From JAFMJV01 sp034436555 (lineage in GTDB: Bacteria > Chloroflexota > Limnocylindria > Limnocylindrales > CSP1-4), in assembly GCA_034436555.1 (NCBI GenBank), contig DAOTUU010000055.1, positions 1-64,000 on the forward strand: a stretch of 64,000 bases of DNA. The letters are read 5' to 3'. The notes beneath the pieces were generated by a model. The model was not told where the DNA came from and did not search any database. It was given only the letters and a program-made list of their open reading frames with translations. The position numbers were made by a program, and so were the translations under genes. Every line of letters starts with the position of its first letter. Position 1 is the stretch's first letter. This document shows, one piece after another, positions 1-8,670 of the stretch.

Positions 1-219
1 TGTCCGCTCGGCGGCCGGGCGCCCGATGCCCGGCGGCCGGGCGCCCGATGCCCGGCGGGCCGGCCCCGGACATCTGCCGGCGGCCACCCGCCGCCGACGG
101 CCCGGGCGTCACATCCGGCCCCGAGCCCCGTCCCGCACCCCCTCCCACCCGCTGCCGACGCCCGGGGCGTCGATCCCGGCCCGGAGTGCGGGGGCGCCGG
201 TCGGGCCCGCCGTCCGCCC
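1..219. repeat. Gene-free GC-rich start of window with repeats
   Basis: No convincing gene is seen in this stretch. Two adjacent copies of a 22-bp unit (12-33 and 34-55) lie at the left edge. Positions 101-128 are an exact reverse complement of 42134-42161, so part of this spacer belongs to a repeat family found in several gene-free gaps of the window. The stretch lies downstream of the leftward transglutaminase-like gene. Confidence 0.6.
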
Positions 220-2364
220 TCAGACCGCGCTGCAGCTCGTGCCGCCGACGCCCGAACCCTCGGCGAACGTCCAGTACACCGACGAGGCTCCGAACGAGCC
301 GAGCAGCGTCGCCGCTGCCACGATCACCTCGGCGGCCGCCAGGGCCATCGCGCCGATGCAGATCAGCCGGCCGACCTCCGTGTCCACGATCACGGTGTAC
401 TCCGCCATCTCGGCGCCGGCACCGTCGTCCATGCTGTCCGCCGTCGCACCGGTGACAGGGTCCACCCGCCACCATCCCACGCGCTCCCGGTCGCCCAGCC
501 GGACAGGCCGGGCCGGCACGACGACCACGTCGCCGTCGGCGAGCGCCTCGGCGATGCGCGCGGCCGCCTCCGGGCCGTAGGGCAGCCCCTCCGGTGGCGC
601 TCCTCTGAGCACCACGGTCCCGATCCCCTGGTCGGCGGCCGCCTCGAACACCTCGCCCACGCCAGTCATGGCGGCGGGGGCGTCCGGTGTCCCGGCCAGC
701 GCCTCCACCGAGAGGCGCTCGGCGAGGTGCGCCAGGATGCCCGCGACGAGCCGCGAGCGCGCCGCGTCATCCCCCGGCTCGGCGAGCGGCAGGGCGGCCT
801 GATGCCGTTGCCAGATGTCCAGGCCGACCAGGACGCGGTGACCCGGATCCTGCTCGTCGGGGGTGACCGTGAGGGACACGATGTTCGGTCCGTCCAGGAA
901 GCTGCGCGCGCCCGCATCGATGGCCATCCTCGCGTTCAGCGTGTCGCGCAGCGAGTGATACGAGCGCACGAACATGCCGAGGGGGTCGGCCACATCCGCG
1001 GCCACCGCGATCGCGCTCGTCGGTCCGGTCGCGATGGAGAAGGTCCGGACGCCGAGCAGCGGTGGGTACACTGGCGCGCCGCCATCGACGTCGACCAGCT
1101 CCAGCGGCTCGACCGCATCCGGGCGGAGGTCGCCCGCGGCGCGGAGAGCGGCGGGCAGCCGATCGAACACCGTCCGGCGCGCGACCTGGGGCGAGGTCCC
1201 GGGCGCCGTGACCCGCACCTGCAGCCACTCCGCGGTCGCCTCGCCCTCGACGGGCCCGGCACCCGGCGACGGCACGTCACCGAACAGGTCGGTGCCGCCC
1301 CCGACCGGGAAGGCGACCGACTCGTCCGCCACCAGCGACCGGGCCCCGATCTCCAGCACCGGTCGATGGTCCAGCCAGCCGTCACCCAGCAGCCTGCTGA
1401 GGGTGAAGCCGAGCGACTCGAGCCCCGAGCGCGTGACATGCCCGAACGTGACCGGCGTCGCGGCGATCTCGTCGGCGAACCCGGCGTACGTGAGGACGGG
1501 GGCCGTCACCAGCTGTCCACCGGTCAGTCGCTCCAGGAGCACCGTGAACTCCACCCGGTGACGCAGCGCATCGGGCAGCGCGTCGAGCGTCTCGCGGGCC
1601 GACGCGAGCGGTGTCCCGGCCAGCGCGCCGGGCAGGGTCGGATCGAGGTCCACCCACTCCGGGCCGGCCTGCATCTGGATCCACGCATGGGCTTCGGCCT
1701 CGTCGGGGGGCAGCGCCGCGGCGTCACCGGTCGGCAGCTGGATGCCCGCGCCCCCCAGCGCGTCCTCCAGGAACGCGACCGTGGCGTCCAGGCGCTGTTC
1801 GGTGGCCGCGAGCCGCTGCGCCCCGCGCACCTCCAGCTCCCTGGCCTGCGCCTCGTCGAGGGTCCCGGGCGACCCCGGCTCGGGTGGCGCCGACGGGCGG
1901 GCGTCGGCCAGCTGCTGGAGGCCCGACAGGAGCGGCGCACCGGCGATCCGGCGGGCGCCGTCACGGTCGGCGGTCAGCGTCGCGAGGAGCGAGGCCGTGG
2001 CAGCGTCATCCAGCGGGCCGCGCGCGAAGCGATACCGGACCATGCTCCGGTCCAGCAGCGCCCCGAGCAGGACCGCCTTGTCCACGGAGTTGCCAGCCTG
2101 GGCGGCCAGGGTCCCGCGGGCACCCCGAAGAAGGCCCGCGTAGGGTTCGTAGCGGATCTCGTCGGCCACGAATCGGAAGATGCGATCGGGGTCGTAGTCC
2201 AGGCTGGCTGCGAGGTCCGCGATCGGGTCGGCGGGCACGAGCGCCGACGGTCCCCGCGCATCGGGTGCCGACCGTCGCGGACCAGGGGTGGCGACGGCCC
2301 CCGGACCACTGACGACGAGCAGGACGAGGGCGATGCACAGGACCCAGGGGCGGCGGCGTTCCAT
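220..2364 (-). CDS. Secreted transglutaminase-like protein, catalytic Cys replaced
   Basis: This 714-residue protein opens with a basic stretch and a hydrophobic segment ending near A-V-A (residues 1-25), a good Sec signal peptide. That favours the ATG at 2364 over the upstream start at 2409. Residues 60-245 resemble the transglutaminase/protease core: FVADEIRYEPY, the AGN-VDKAVLLGALL helix, then HAW (His226) and WVDLDPT (Asp241). The helix that normally begins with the nucleophilic Cys has Ser93, so the His-Asp pair remains but the thiol is gone. The remaining 470 residues are unrecognised, with a hydrophobic stretch near the C terminus that could be a membrane anchor. An extracytoplasmic binding or scaffold role is more likely than catalysis. 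The next gene upstream is on the same strand. Confidence 0.7.
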   Translation of the reverse strand: MERRRPWVLCIALVLLVVSGPGAVATPGPRRSAPDARGPSALVPADPIADLAASLDYDPDRIFRFVADEIRYEPYAGLLRGARGTLAAQAGNSVDKAVLLGALLDRSMVRYRFARGPLDDAATASLLATLTADRDGARRIAGAPLLSGLQQLADARPSAPPEPGSPGTLDEAQARELEVRGAQRLAATEQRLDATVAFLEDALGGAGIQLPTGDAAALPPDEAEAHAWIQMQAGPEWVDLDPTLPGALAGTPLASARETLDALPDALRHRVEFTVLLERLTGGQLVTAPVLTYAGFADEIAATPVTFGHVTRSGLESLGFTLSRLLGDGWLDHRPVLEIGARSLVADESVAFPVGGGTDLFGDVPSPGAGPVEGEATAEWLQVRVTAPGTSPQVARRTVFDRLPAALRAAGDLRPDAVEPLELVDVDGGAPVYPPLLGVRTFSIATGPTSAIAVAADVADPLGMFVRSYHSLRDTLNARMAIDAGARSFLDGPNIVSLTVTPDEQDPGHRVLVGLDIWQRHQAALPLAEPGDDAARSRLVAGILAHLAERLSVEALAGTPDAPAAMTGVGEVFEAAADQGIGTVVLRGAPPEGLPYGPEAAARIAEALADGDVVVVPARPVRLGDRERVGWWRVDPVTGATADSMDDGAGAEMAEYTVIVDTEVGRLICIGAMALAAAEVIVAAATLLGSFGASSVYWTFAEGSGVGGTSCSAV

Positions 2365-2500
2365 CGTGACGTGGCTCCGTTGGGGGAGGCGGAGCACCCA
2401 GCGTAGCACCGGCTCGACGGCCTGGGACAGGGGAATCTCCGCGCGGACATCCCCGGTGGGGGGAGTCCCGACGGTGGCGGTCGCGGACGGACCGTGACGC

Positions 2501-3052
2501 TCAGCCGGTGCCGGGCGCCTGGAGCACCCGCTTCTCCAGGAGGACCACGTCCCACCAGCGATCGAACTTGCGTCCGACCTCCGTGAGCCGGCCGACCTCG
2601 TGGAACCCGAACGCCCCGTGGAGCGCGATCGACCCTGGGTTGGGCAGCGCGACGACCGCGATGATCCGGTGGATGTCCTCGCCCGCGATCGCGTCGAACA
2701 GCGCGCGGTAGAGGCGCGTGCCGAGCCCCTGGCGGGTGGCGTCGGGGCGCAGGTACACGCTCGATTCCACGGTCCCGGCGTACGCGGCCCGCGGGCGGAA
2801 CACCGACGACGTGGCGTAGCCCAGCACGACGCCGTCGCGCACCGCGACGAACAGCCGGTGGCGGCCCGAGAGGGCGTACTGGGAGAACCACTCCAGGCGC
2901 TGGTCGAGGGTCAGCGGCGCAACGTCGAACGTGGCGTTCGAGGTGCGCACATGGTGGTTGTAGATGTCGCGCAGCGCCGCGACGTCTCGCGTCTCGCCCG
3001 GCCGGACGATCGCGCCGTCGCCGGTCGTCGCATCACGCATCGATCTCGTCAT
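2501..3052 (-). CDS. GNAT N-acetyltransferase, phosphinothricin acetyltransferase-like
   Basis: This 183-residue acetyltransferase resembles the PAT/Bar group, which acetylates phosphinothricin, methionine sulfone or related small amines with acetyl-CoA. The sequence shows IRDIYNHHV-like and NATFD motifs near the N terminus, the acetyl-CoA loop RQGLGTRLYRAL, and a C-terminal NPGSIALHGAFGFHEVGRLTEVGRKFDRWWDV block typical of the family. I start it at the ATG at 3052; an ATG at 3040 is also possible, and the longer frame from 3091 adds only low-complexity residues. The true substrate cannot be read from sequence. Confidence 0.82.
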   Translation of the reverse strand: MTRSMRDATTGDGAIVRPGETRDVAALRDIYNHHVRTSNATFDVAPLTLDQRLEWFSQYALSGRHRLFVAVRDGVVLGYATSSVFRPRAAYAGTVESSVYLRPDATRQGLGTRLYRALFDAIAGEDIHRIIAVVALPNPGSIALHGAFGFHEVGRLTEVGRKFDRWWDVVLLEKRVLQAPGTG

Positions 3053-3132
3053 CCCGCCACCGCCTCGTCGCCCGTCGCGCACACGACCCACGTCCCCGTC
3101 ACAGGCGATGGGATGCCTCCGCCCGGATGCGG

Positions 3133-4299
3133 TCAGTCAAGGTCGAGGTCTGCCAGCAGCGTGGTGGTCGCGACGCCCGCCAGCCCGAGCGCCAGCTCCA
3201 CGCGGTGGTGGCCCGGCTCCAGGCGGACGGGGAGACGCACCTCCGCGACCTGGCGGCGGCGGACGTAGAAGCCGTGCTCGGGCCCCAGGGCCGCCGCCGG
3301 GAGTGGCACACCCGTCTCGCCCGCGGCGGGGTTCACGAGCGTCACGCCCGAGGGGTCGACCGTGTCCCCGTCGATGCCCACCGCGAGGCCGGTCAGGTAG
3401 CGCGACACGGGACCGGGGTTGTGGAGCGTCAGGGCGCCCTCGCCGGCGGACCCGGCGCGTCCGCCCACCTCCAGCGGCTCCGGCCAGTAGTCGCGCACGA
3501 ACCCGCGCAGGTCCGCCAGCTGGTCGACGCGATCGCCCGCCAGGAGCCGTCCCGCCCGCTCCGCGAGGAGCGCCACGCACCCGGCCAGCTGCGACTCGCC
3601 CGTCTGCGCGGTCGCGCGCGTGCGCGGGTTGGGCCCGTAGACGCCCAGCACCGTGGCATCGGGGTCCTCCGGCAGGCGGTCCAGGCGCACCAGCTCGGGG
3701 ACGGCGGCCAGCGCCCAGCTGGTCTCCACCGTGGCGGCGTGATCGATCGCGACCGGCCAGTCTGTGCCCAGGCCCACGCCGCTGGCCGCGTTCAGCTCCA
3801 GGTAGCACACCCCGTACGCCCGGAAGTCGGGACCGCCCGGCGCGGAGGCCTCCACCTCGGCGCAGACGCGCTTGACCAGGTGCGCCAGGTCCAGCGGGCC
3901 GTGGCCGGTGTGGACGATCACGACCCGGGCGCCGTGGGCCGCGCACTGCTCGATCGTGGCGCGCAGCGTCCGCTCCACGAGGTCCCGATCGTAGCGCAGG
4001 CTCCAGGGCAGCGCGAGCGTGCCCAGGGTGACCGCGGTCCAGGGCAGCACGATGCCGCCCACGGCCTGCGCCGCGCGCTCCACGACCGCCGTCGCGGTGA
4101 ATCCGTCCGTGCCGAAGGGCAGATGGTCCGCGTGGTACTCCACGGCGCCCATGGGGATCCAGGCGATCGGTGCCCGGTCCATCGCCGCTCGGACCTCCGC
4201 CGGACGCAGGTGCGTGATGCGCACCTCGCGCTCCATGCCGCGCGCCGCACCCGCCTCCGGACGGACATCTTGCGACGACCGATCGCCAGGATCGCTCAC
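3133..4299 (-). CDS. Creatininase-family amidohydrolase
   Basis: The protein (388 residues from GTG 4299; 367 from ATG 4236) belongs to the creatininase superfamily of metal-dependent ring amidohydrolases. The family hallmark GAVEYHADHLPFGTDG provides Glu/His/Asp metal ligands, followed by VIVHTGHGPLDLAHL and an ETSWALAAVPELVRL block. The usual GHGGN loop reads GHGPLD, so the substrate is probably not creatinine. The C-terminal 110 residues form an extra beta-rich domain not found in short family members. The GTG overlaps the stop of the upstream SDR gene by four bases (GTGA), which suggests translational coupling; the internal ATG has a GGAGG, but 17 nt away. It is the last gene of a leftward SDR-SDR-creatininase operon. 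Confidence 0.78.
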   Translation of the reverse strand: MSDPGDRSSQDVRPEAGAARGMEREVRITHLRPAEVRAAMDRAPIAWIPMGAVEYHADHLPFGTDGFTATAVVERAAQAVGGIVLPWTAVTLGTLALPWSLRYDRDLVERTLRATIEQCAAHGARVVIVHTGHGPLDLAHLVKRVCAEVEASAPGGPDFRAYGVCYLELNAASGVGLGTDWPVAIDHAATVETSWALAAVPELVRLDRLPEDPDATVLGVYGPNPRTRATAQTGESQLAGCVALLAERAGRLLAGDRVDQLADLRGFVRDYWPEPLEVGGRAGSAGEGALTLHNPGPVSRYLTGLAVGIDGDTVDPSGVTLVNPAAGETGVPLPAAALGPEHGFYVRRRQVAEVRLPVRLEPGHHRVELALGLAGVATTTLLADLDLD

Positions 4300-5066
4300 C
4301 ACATCACCATGCCGCCGTCGACGTTGATGACCTGGCCGGTGAGGTAGGCGGCATCGTCGGAGAGCAGCCATGCGACGACCGTCGCGATCTCCTCGGGCGG
4401 GGCGGTGCGGCCCATGGGCACGGTGCGCAGGCGCGCGGCCGCCAGCTCCTCGTAGGAGACGCCGCGCTGCGCGGACACCTCCCGCAGCACCCGCTCCTGC
4501 ATCGGGGTGTCGGTGATGCCGGGCGAGAGCGCGTTGACGCGGATGCCGCGCGGCGCGTACGCCATCGCGAACGAGCGGGTGACCTGCGAGACCGCGGCCT
4601 TGGTCAGGGCGTACGCCGCGCCCTCCGTGGTGGCCACGAACTTCGCCGACGGCGACGAGAACGACACGACCGACCCGCCGTCGCGCATCCGGGCGCCCAG
4701 CTGCTGCGTGAGCAGGAAGGCCGACTCCACGTTGGCGGCGAACGCCTGGCGCAGGTCGGCGCTCGTGACCTCCGCGATGGGCCGGAGCACGATCATGCCC
4801 GCCGCGTTCACGAGCCAGTCGAGCCGGTCCGCCCCCGTCTCGGCGAGCCAGGCGTCCGTGGCCGCGAACAGGCGCTCTCGTCCATCGTCGGTCGCCAGGT
4901 CGGTCGCCAGGGTGCGGCAGCCCGCCGCCTCCGGCCCGGCCAGGCCCTCCGGCCGCAGGTCCGTCGCGAACACATGGTGGCCGCGCCCGGCGAGCAGCAG
5001 CGCGGTGGCCCGGCCGATGCCGGAGCCCGCCCCGGTGACGACCGCCGTGCGTGCGCGTCCGTCCAT
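4296..5066 (-). CDS. SDR-family oxidoreductase
   Basis: A 256-residue classical short-chain dehydrogenase. It has the cofactor motif TGAGSGIG near residue 12, NAAG near residue 88, a Ser followed by YALTK as the catalytic Ser-Tyr-Lys set, and the C-terminal LTGQVINVDGG. An acidic residue after the second strand (TDLRPEG) suggests NAD preference. It probably oxidises a sugar, sugar acid or polyol. It sits 3 bp after the stop of the preceding SDR gene and overlaps the creatininase-like gene, so all three are likely co-transcribed. The exact substrate is unknown. Confidence 0.85.
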   Translation of the reverse strand: MDGRARTAVVTGAGSGIGRATALLLAGRGHHVFATDLRPEGLAGPEAAGCRTLATDLATDDGRERLFAATDAWLAETGADRLDWLVNAAGMIVLRPIAEVTSADLRQAFAANVESAFLLTQQLGARMRDGGSVVSFSSPSAKFVATTEGAAYALTKAAVSQVTRSFAMAYAPRGIRVNALSPGITDTPMQERVLREVSAQRGVSYEELAAARLRTVPMGRTAPPEEIATVVAWLLSDDAAYLTGQVINVDGGMVMW

Positions 5067-5069
5067 CGC

Positions 5070-5780
5070 TCAGTCGACCAGGAAGCCACCGTTGATGTCG
5101 GTGACCTCCCCGGTGATGTACCCGGCGTGCTCCGAGGCGAGGAATGCCACGAGCGCGGCCACCTCCTCGGGCTTGCCGAAGCGACCCACCGGGATGCGCG
5201 ACTGGAGCTCTCGCATGCCCTCGATCATGTCCGTCTCGATGAGCGTGGGGGCGAGCGCGTTGGCGGTGATGCCATGGGCCGCGTACTCGTTGGCGATCGA
5301 CTTGGCGAGGGTCATGATGCCCCCCTTGGAGGCGGCATAGGCCGCCACGGAGCGCGCGCCGCCCCCCTTGCCCGCGGACGACCCGATCGCGACGATCCGC
5401 CCGTAGTGCTGCTCGCGCATCCCCGGCAGCGCCCGCCGCGCGCACAGGAAGGCACCCGTGAGGTTGACCGCGAGGGTCTTGTTCCAGATCTCCAGGGTGG
5501 TCTCCTCGAAGGGCACGACCGGGAAGATCCCCGCGTTGAGCACCAGGACCGAGACGCCACCCAGGCGCCGCTCCACCTCCCCGAACGCCCGGTCCACGGC
5601 CTGCTCGTCCGCCACGTCGCACGCGACACCCACGATGCCCGGGTGGTCCGGAGCCGCGAGGTCCAGCGCCGCGACGAGGGCACCGTTGGCCGCGAGGGTC
5701 TCCGCGATCGACCGGCCGATGCCCCGGGCGGCGCCGGTGACGACGGCCACGCGGCCCTGGAGTCCCTCGACCTGGATCAT
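5070..5780 (-). CDS. SDR-family oxidoreductase (FabG-like)
   Basis: A 236-residue classical SDR with TGAARGIG (about residue 16), LVLNAGIF, catalytic Ser in VAIGSSAGKGG, YAASKGG and a C-terminal YITGEVTDINGG. The Asp in ALDLAAPD points to NAD. It is the first gene of the leftward operon that continues with another SDR and the creatininase-like gene. Its upstream side carries two identical palindromic operators shared with the rightward operon. This fits an inducible carbohydrate dehydrogenase better than a fatty-acid FabG. Confidence 0.85.
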   Translation of the reverse strand: MIQVEGLQGRVAVVTGAARGIGRSIAETLAANGALVAALDLAAPDHPGIVGVACDVADEQAVDRAFGEVERRLGGVSVLVLNAGIFPVVPFEETTLEIWNKTLAVNLTGAFLCARRALPGMREQHYGRIVAIGSSAGKGGGARSVAAYAASKGGIMTLAKSIANEYAAHGITANALAPTLIETDMIEGMRELQSRIPVGRFGKPEEVAALVAFLASEHAGYITGEVTDINGGFLVD

Positions 5781-5880
5781 CGGTGCTGCCTCCTGTGCTG
5801 CCGTCGCGGACCGGCGACGTGCTCGCTGTCGGGTGACGCGGGCGTGGCTCGCCGCGCATCCGGGTCGCCTGGGGGCGCCG

Positions 5881-5900
5881 CGGCTGGTGACGTTTCCAGC
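5881..5900. promoter_or_regulatory. LacI-type operator, copy 1
   Basis: GCTGG and CCAGC arms (5883-5900) flank a central CG, the architecture of LacI-family operators. The same 20 bases recur exactly 60 bp downstream. The copy lies between the divergent starts at 5780 and 6002. Confidence 0.7.
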
Positions 5901-5940
5901 AGCACGCTACCACAGCGGCGACCGCGATCTGCCGCCGATT

Positions 5941-5973
5941 CGGCTGGTGACGTTTCCAGCGGACCGCTACGAT
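5941..5973 (+). promoter_or_regulatory. LacI-type operator copy 2 plus -10 box
   Basis: The 20-bp palindrome (5941-5960) is identical to the one at 5881-5900 and is followed by a TACGAT -10-like box (5968-5973), 28 bp before the ATG at 6002. The operator covers the place of the -35 box, so a bound repressor would block the rightward promoter. Copy 1 is followed by a similar but weaker sequence, so promoter and operator appear to have been duplicated together. Confidence 0.6.
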
Positions 5974-6001
5974 ACCCCGGACGACGTCGCACGAGGGGGC
6001 C

Positions 6002-6874
6002 ATGCGCACCGGCATCGACAGCTACTCCTACCACCGTCGGTATGGGGAGATCCGGCTGGGCGAGGTCGTGCCTGCGGCCGGTCCGGCGTGGCCGCTGACC
6101 GCCGATCCCGTGCTGGCGCACGCGCGCTCCACGGGTGCGGACGACCTGTACCTCGAGACCTGCTACCTGCCCGAGCCGGAGGCGATCGCACCCCAGATGC
6201 TGGCGTCCGCGGACGGCCTGCGGGTCGGCTTCTCGTGGGGACATCCCTGGCCCGAGGGCGCCTTCCACGGCCTCGACGGCGGGCGCACCCCGGCCGCCGA
6301 GGACCACCTGGCGCGCTGGATCGCGTGTGCCGCGCGCCTGGGGCACCCGGTCATGCGCATCACGCTGGGCTCCCCGGCCTCCCGGGGCACCGAGCCCGCC
6401 CGGGTGCTGGTGGACCGGCTCATCGCGCCCACCGCCCGCGCCGCCGAGCGGGCCGCCGCGGCGGGCGTCCGGCTGGCCATCGAGAACCACGGCGACCTGC
6501 GCGCCCAGGACCTCCTGGAGGTGCTCGAGCGCGTCGGCTCACCAGACCTGGGGGTCACCCTGGACAACGTCAATCTCATCCGCGTGGGCGACGACATGCT
6601 CGCCGGGACGCGCGCGCTCGCGCCGCGGACGCTGCTGGTCCAGCTCAAGGACCATCCGGTGACACCAGACCCCGCGCAGCCCGGCGGACCCCTCTCGACG
6701 GCGCTGGGGGAGGGGGTCGCGCCGCTGGACGAGGTGATCGCGATCCTCGCGTCGGCCGGGTATGACGGTCCGGTCTGCGTGGAGCTCGCGTCGCTCGGCG
6801 GCGAGGATGTCGACGAGCTCGCCATGATCGAGCGCAGCGTGGAGTGGCTGCGCGCCCATCTGCCGGCGTCGTAG
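6002..6874 (+). CDS. Sugar phosphate isomerase/epimerase-type TIM barrel
   Basis: A 290-residue protein of the xylose isomerase-like TIM-barrel (AP endonuclease 2) superfamily, whose members isomerise or epimerise sugars and keto-sugars using a divalent metal. Recognisable strands are GIDSYSYHRR at the start, VRLAIENHGD (metal-binding Glu/His region), DLGVTLDNVN (Asp), LLVQLKDHPV and a C-terminal YDGPVCVELAS with the final Glu ligand. It starts the rightward operon with a COG3618 hydrolase, an SDR and RidA, behind the duplicated operator. The substrate is unknown; an epimerase of a keto-sugar or sugar lactone pathway is plausible. Confidence 0.75.
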   Translation: MRTGIDSYSYHRRYGEIRLGEVVPAAGPAWPLTADPVLAHARSTGADDLYLETCYLPEPEAIAPQMLASADGLRVGFSWGHPWPEGAFHGLDGGRTPAAEDHLARWIACAARLGHPVMRITLGSPASRGTEPARVLVDRLIAPTARAAERAAAAGVRLAIENHGDLRAQDLLEVLERVGSPDLGVTLDNVNLIRVGDDMLAGTRALAPRTLLVQLKDHPVTPDPAQPGGPLSTALGEGVAPLDEVIAILASAGYDGPVCVELASLGGEDVDELAMIERSVEWLRAHLPAS

Positions 6875-6915
6875 GCTTCGCCCGGCACACACCGCACCAG
6901 GAGGAGGTCGCCCAG

Positions 6916-7785
6916 ATGGCCCGACTGCCGTTCGTGGACACGCACGTCCACTTCTCGGACCTGCAGAACCCGGACCTGCACTACGCGTGGCTCCAGCCGG
7001 GCTGGAAGCACCCCATCCTGGGCGACATCGAGGGGATCCAGGCGCAGCGCTACTGGGCGGACGAGTACGTCGCGGAGATCCGGTTCGCCAACGTCACGAA
7101 GTCGATCCACGTGCAGGCGGCGCTGGGCATCAAGGATCCGGTGGAGGAGACGAGGTGGCTCCAGGCCTTCGCTGACCGGCTGGGCCACCCGCACGGCATC
7201 ATCGCGGAGTGCCACCTCGCGCAGTCGGACGCGGAGGCGGTGCTGGAGCGCCACATGCAGTATCCCAACATGCGCGGCGTGCGCGACTTCGGCGCCGGCG
7301 ACTATCCGCGCGACCCGGCCTGGCGGGCGGGCTTCCAGCACCTCCGGAAGCACGACCTGGTGGCCTGCCTCGACTCCTCGCCCGAGTCCTATGCCTCGAT
7401 CAAGGACCTCGCCGGGGCGTTCCCGGACATCGTCATCTCGCTCGACCACGCGGGCTTCCCGCGTCAGCGCACCCCGGAGTACTTCGCGCTCTGGAAGAAG
7501 GAGCTCGCGAACCTCGCCCAGGCGCCCAACGTGGTCATCAAGATCTCCGGCCTGGGGATGTGTGACCCGCACTGGACGGTGGACTCGATCCGACCGTGGG
7601 TCCTGACCTGCATCGAGCTGTTCGGGGTCGAGCGCTCGTTCTTCGGCACGAACTGGCCGGTGGACCGGCTGTACTCGTCGTACCCGGACGTGCTGAACGC
7701 GTACGAGGCGGTCATCGCGGACTTCTCGGAGGCGGAACAGGTCGCCCTGTTCAGCGGCAACGCGGAGCGCATCTTCCGCGTCTGA
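6916..7785 (+). CDS. Amidohydrolase 2-family lactonase (COG3618-like)
   Basis: A 289-residue metal-dependent hydrolase of the amidohydrolase-2 family. The opening FVDTHVHFSD supplies the HxH pair; IIAECHLAQ, MRGVRDFGAGDYP, IVISLDHAGFPR and SFFGTNWPVDRLYSSY follow, a pattern close to L-fuconolactonases and related aldonolactonases. The start at 6916 has a strong GGAGGAGG about 10 bp upstream; the longer frame from 6844 runs into the previous gene and was rejected. It probably hydrolyses a sugar lactone made by one of the neighbouring dehydrogenases. Confidence 0.8.
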   Translation: MARLPFVDTHVHFSDLQNPDLHYAWLQPGWKHPILGDIEGIQAQRYWADEYVAEIRFANVTKSIHVQAALGIKDPVEETRWLQAFADRLGHPHGIIAECHLAQSDAEAVLERHMQYPNMRGVRDFGAGDYPRDPAWRAGFQHLRKHDLVACLDSSPESYASIKDLAGAFPDIVISLDHAGFPRQRTPEYFALWKKELANLAQAPNVVIKISGLGMCDPHWTVDSIRPWVLTCIELFGVERSFFGTNWPVDRLYSSYPDVLNAYEAVIADFSEAEQVALFSGNAERIFRV

Positions 7786-7845
7786 GCCGGGCGTCGGGTT
7801 CGGGTCGGGGGCATCGGGTTCGAGTCGGCGTCGAGGAGGGCGGAC

Positions 7846-8670
7846 GTGTCGCTGGTCGGGCGCACGGCGCTGGTCACCGGTGGGGGCGGTGCCATCGGTG
7901 CCGCCATCTGTCGCGGCCTGGCGGAGGATGGCGCCATCGTGGCGGTGGCGGACATCCGACCCGACGCCGCCGCCACGGTCGCGGACGGCCTCCCGCACGG
8001 ACGGGGTCGCGCGGTCACCCTCGACGTGACCGACCCTGCCGCGTGGGAGGTTGCTCTCGGCCGCCTGGCGCGGGACGAGGGTGGCGTCCACATCCTCGTC
8101 AACAACGCGGCCACGCACACCCAGGCGCTGGTCGAGGACATGACCGATGCGGAGTGGCATCGGGTGGTCCGCATGAACACCGATTCGGTGTTCTACGGCT
8201 GTCGGGCCGCGGTCCGCCTGATGCGCGACGGGGGCAGTGGCGGATCGATCGTGAACATCGTCACCGGCCAGTTCGGGGTGCCCTACTCGTCCGCGTACAC
8301 CTCGTCCAAGTTCCAGGTGCAGGGGTTCAGCCGCTGCCTCGCCCTGGAGGTGGCGCGCTACCGCATCCGGGTCAACACGCTGGCGCCGGGCGTGGTCCCC
8401 AACACCGGTTTCGAGCGCTGGTACCGCGAAAAGGCGGACCTGCTGGGCGTGCCCTTCGATGCCTTCATGGAGGGTGCGCGCGATGCGGTGCCGCTCCATC
8501 GCCACGGACGTCCGGAGGACATCGCGGCGGGCGTCCGGTATCTCGTGTCGGACGCCGCGTCGTATGTCACGGGCCACCTACTGGACGTCGACGGCGGATT
8601 CGCGGGCTACCAGATCTCGCTGGCGCCCGCGGGTGGCTGGCCGGACGCGGACGTCGAGGACGTGCCGTGA
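7846..8670 (+). CDS. SDR-family oxidoreductase
   Basis: A 274-residue SDR from a GTG start preceded by GAGGAGGG. The cofactor motif is TGGGGAIG, slightly unusual; NNAATHT, SIVNIVTGQFG and YTSSKFQ give Asn, Ser/Thr, Tyr and Lys at the active site. The catalytic position before the Tyr is a Thr/Gly-rich segment rather than a clear Ser, so activity needs checking. The C terminus after DVDGGFAG is about 20 residues longer than usual. It overlaps the next gene by four bases. Likely role: oxidation or reduction of a sugar-derived intermediate. Confidence 0.8.
   Translation: MSLVGRTALVTGGGGAIGAAICRGLAEDGAIVAVADIRPDAAATVADGLPHGRGRAVTLDVTDPAAWEVALGRLARDEGGVHILVNNAATHTQALVEDMTDAEWHRVVRMNTDSVFYGCRAAVRLMRDGGSGGSIVNIVTGQFGVPYSSAYTSSKFQVQGFSRCLALEVARYRIRVNTLAPGVVPNTGFERWYREKADLLGVPFDAFMEGARDAVPLHRHGRPEDIAAGVRYLVSDAASYVTGHLLDVDGGFAGYQISLAPAGGWPDADVEDVP

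Noticed and set aside
3133..6015. A single 960-residue leftward reading frame
   Set aside because: It passes through two SDR genes in the wrong frame with Arg/Gly-rich sequence. Only its last part, the creatininase-like protein, is real.
6163..8577. 804-residue leftward frame opposite the isomerase, lactonase and SDR genes
   Set aside because: It is a high-GC antisense shadow without family motifs, and the opposite strand encodes recognisable enzymes with ribosome sites.
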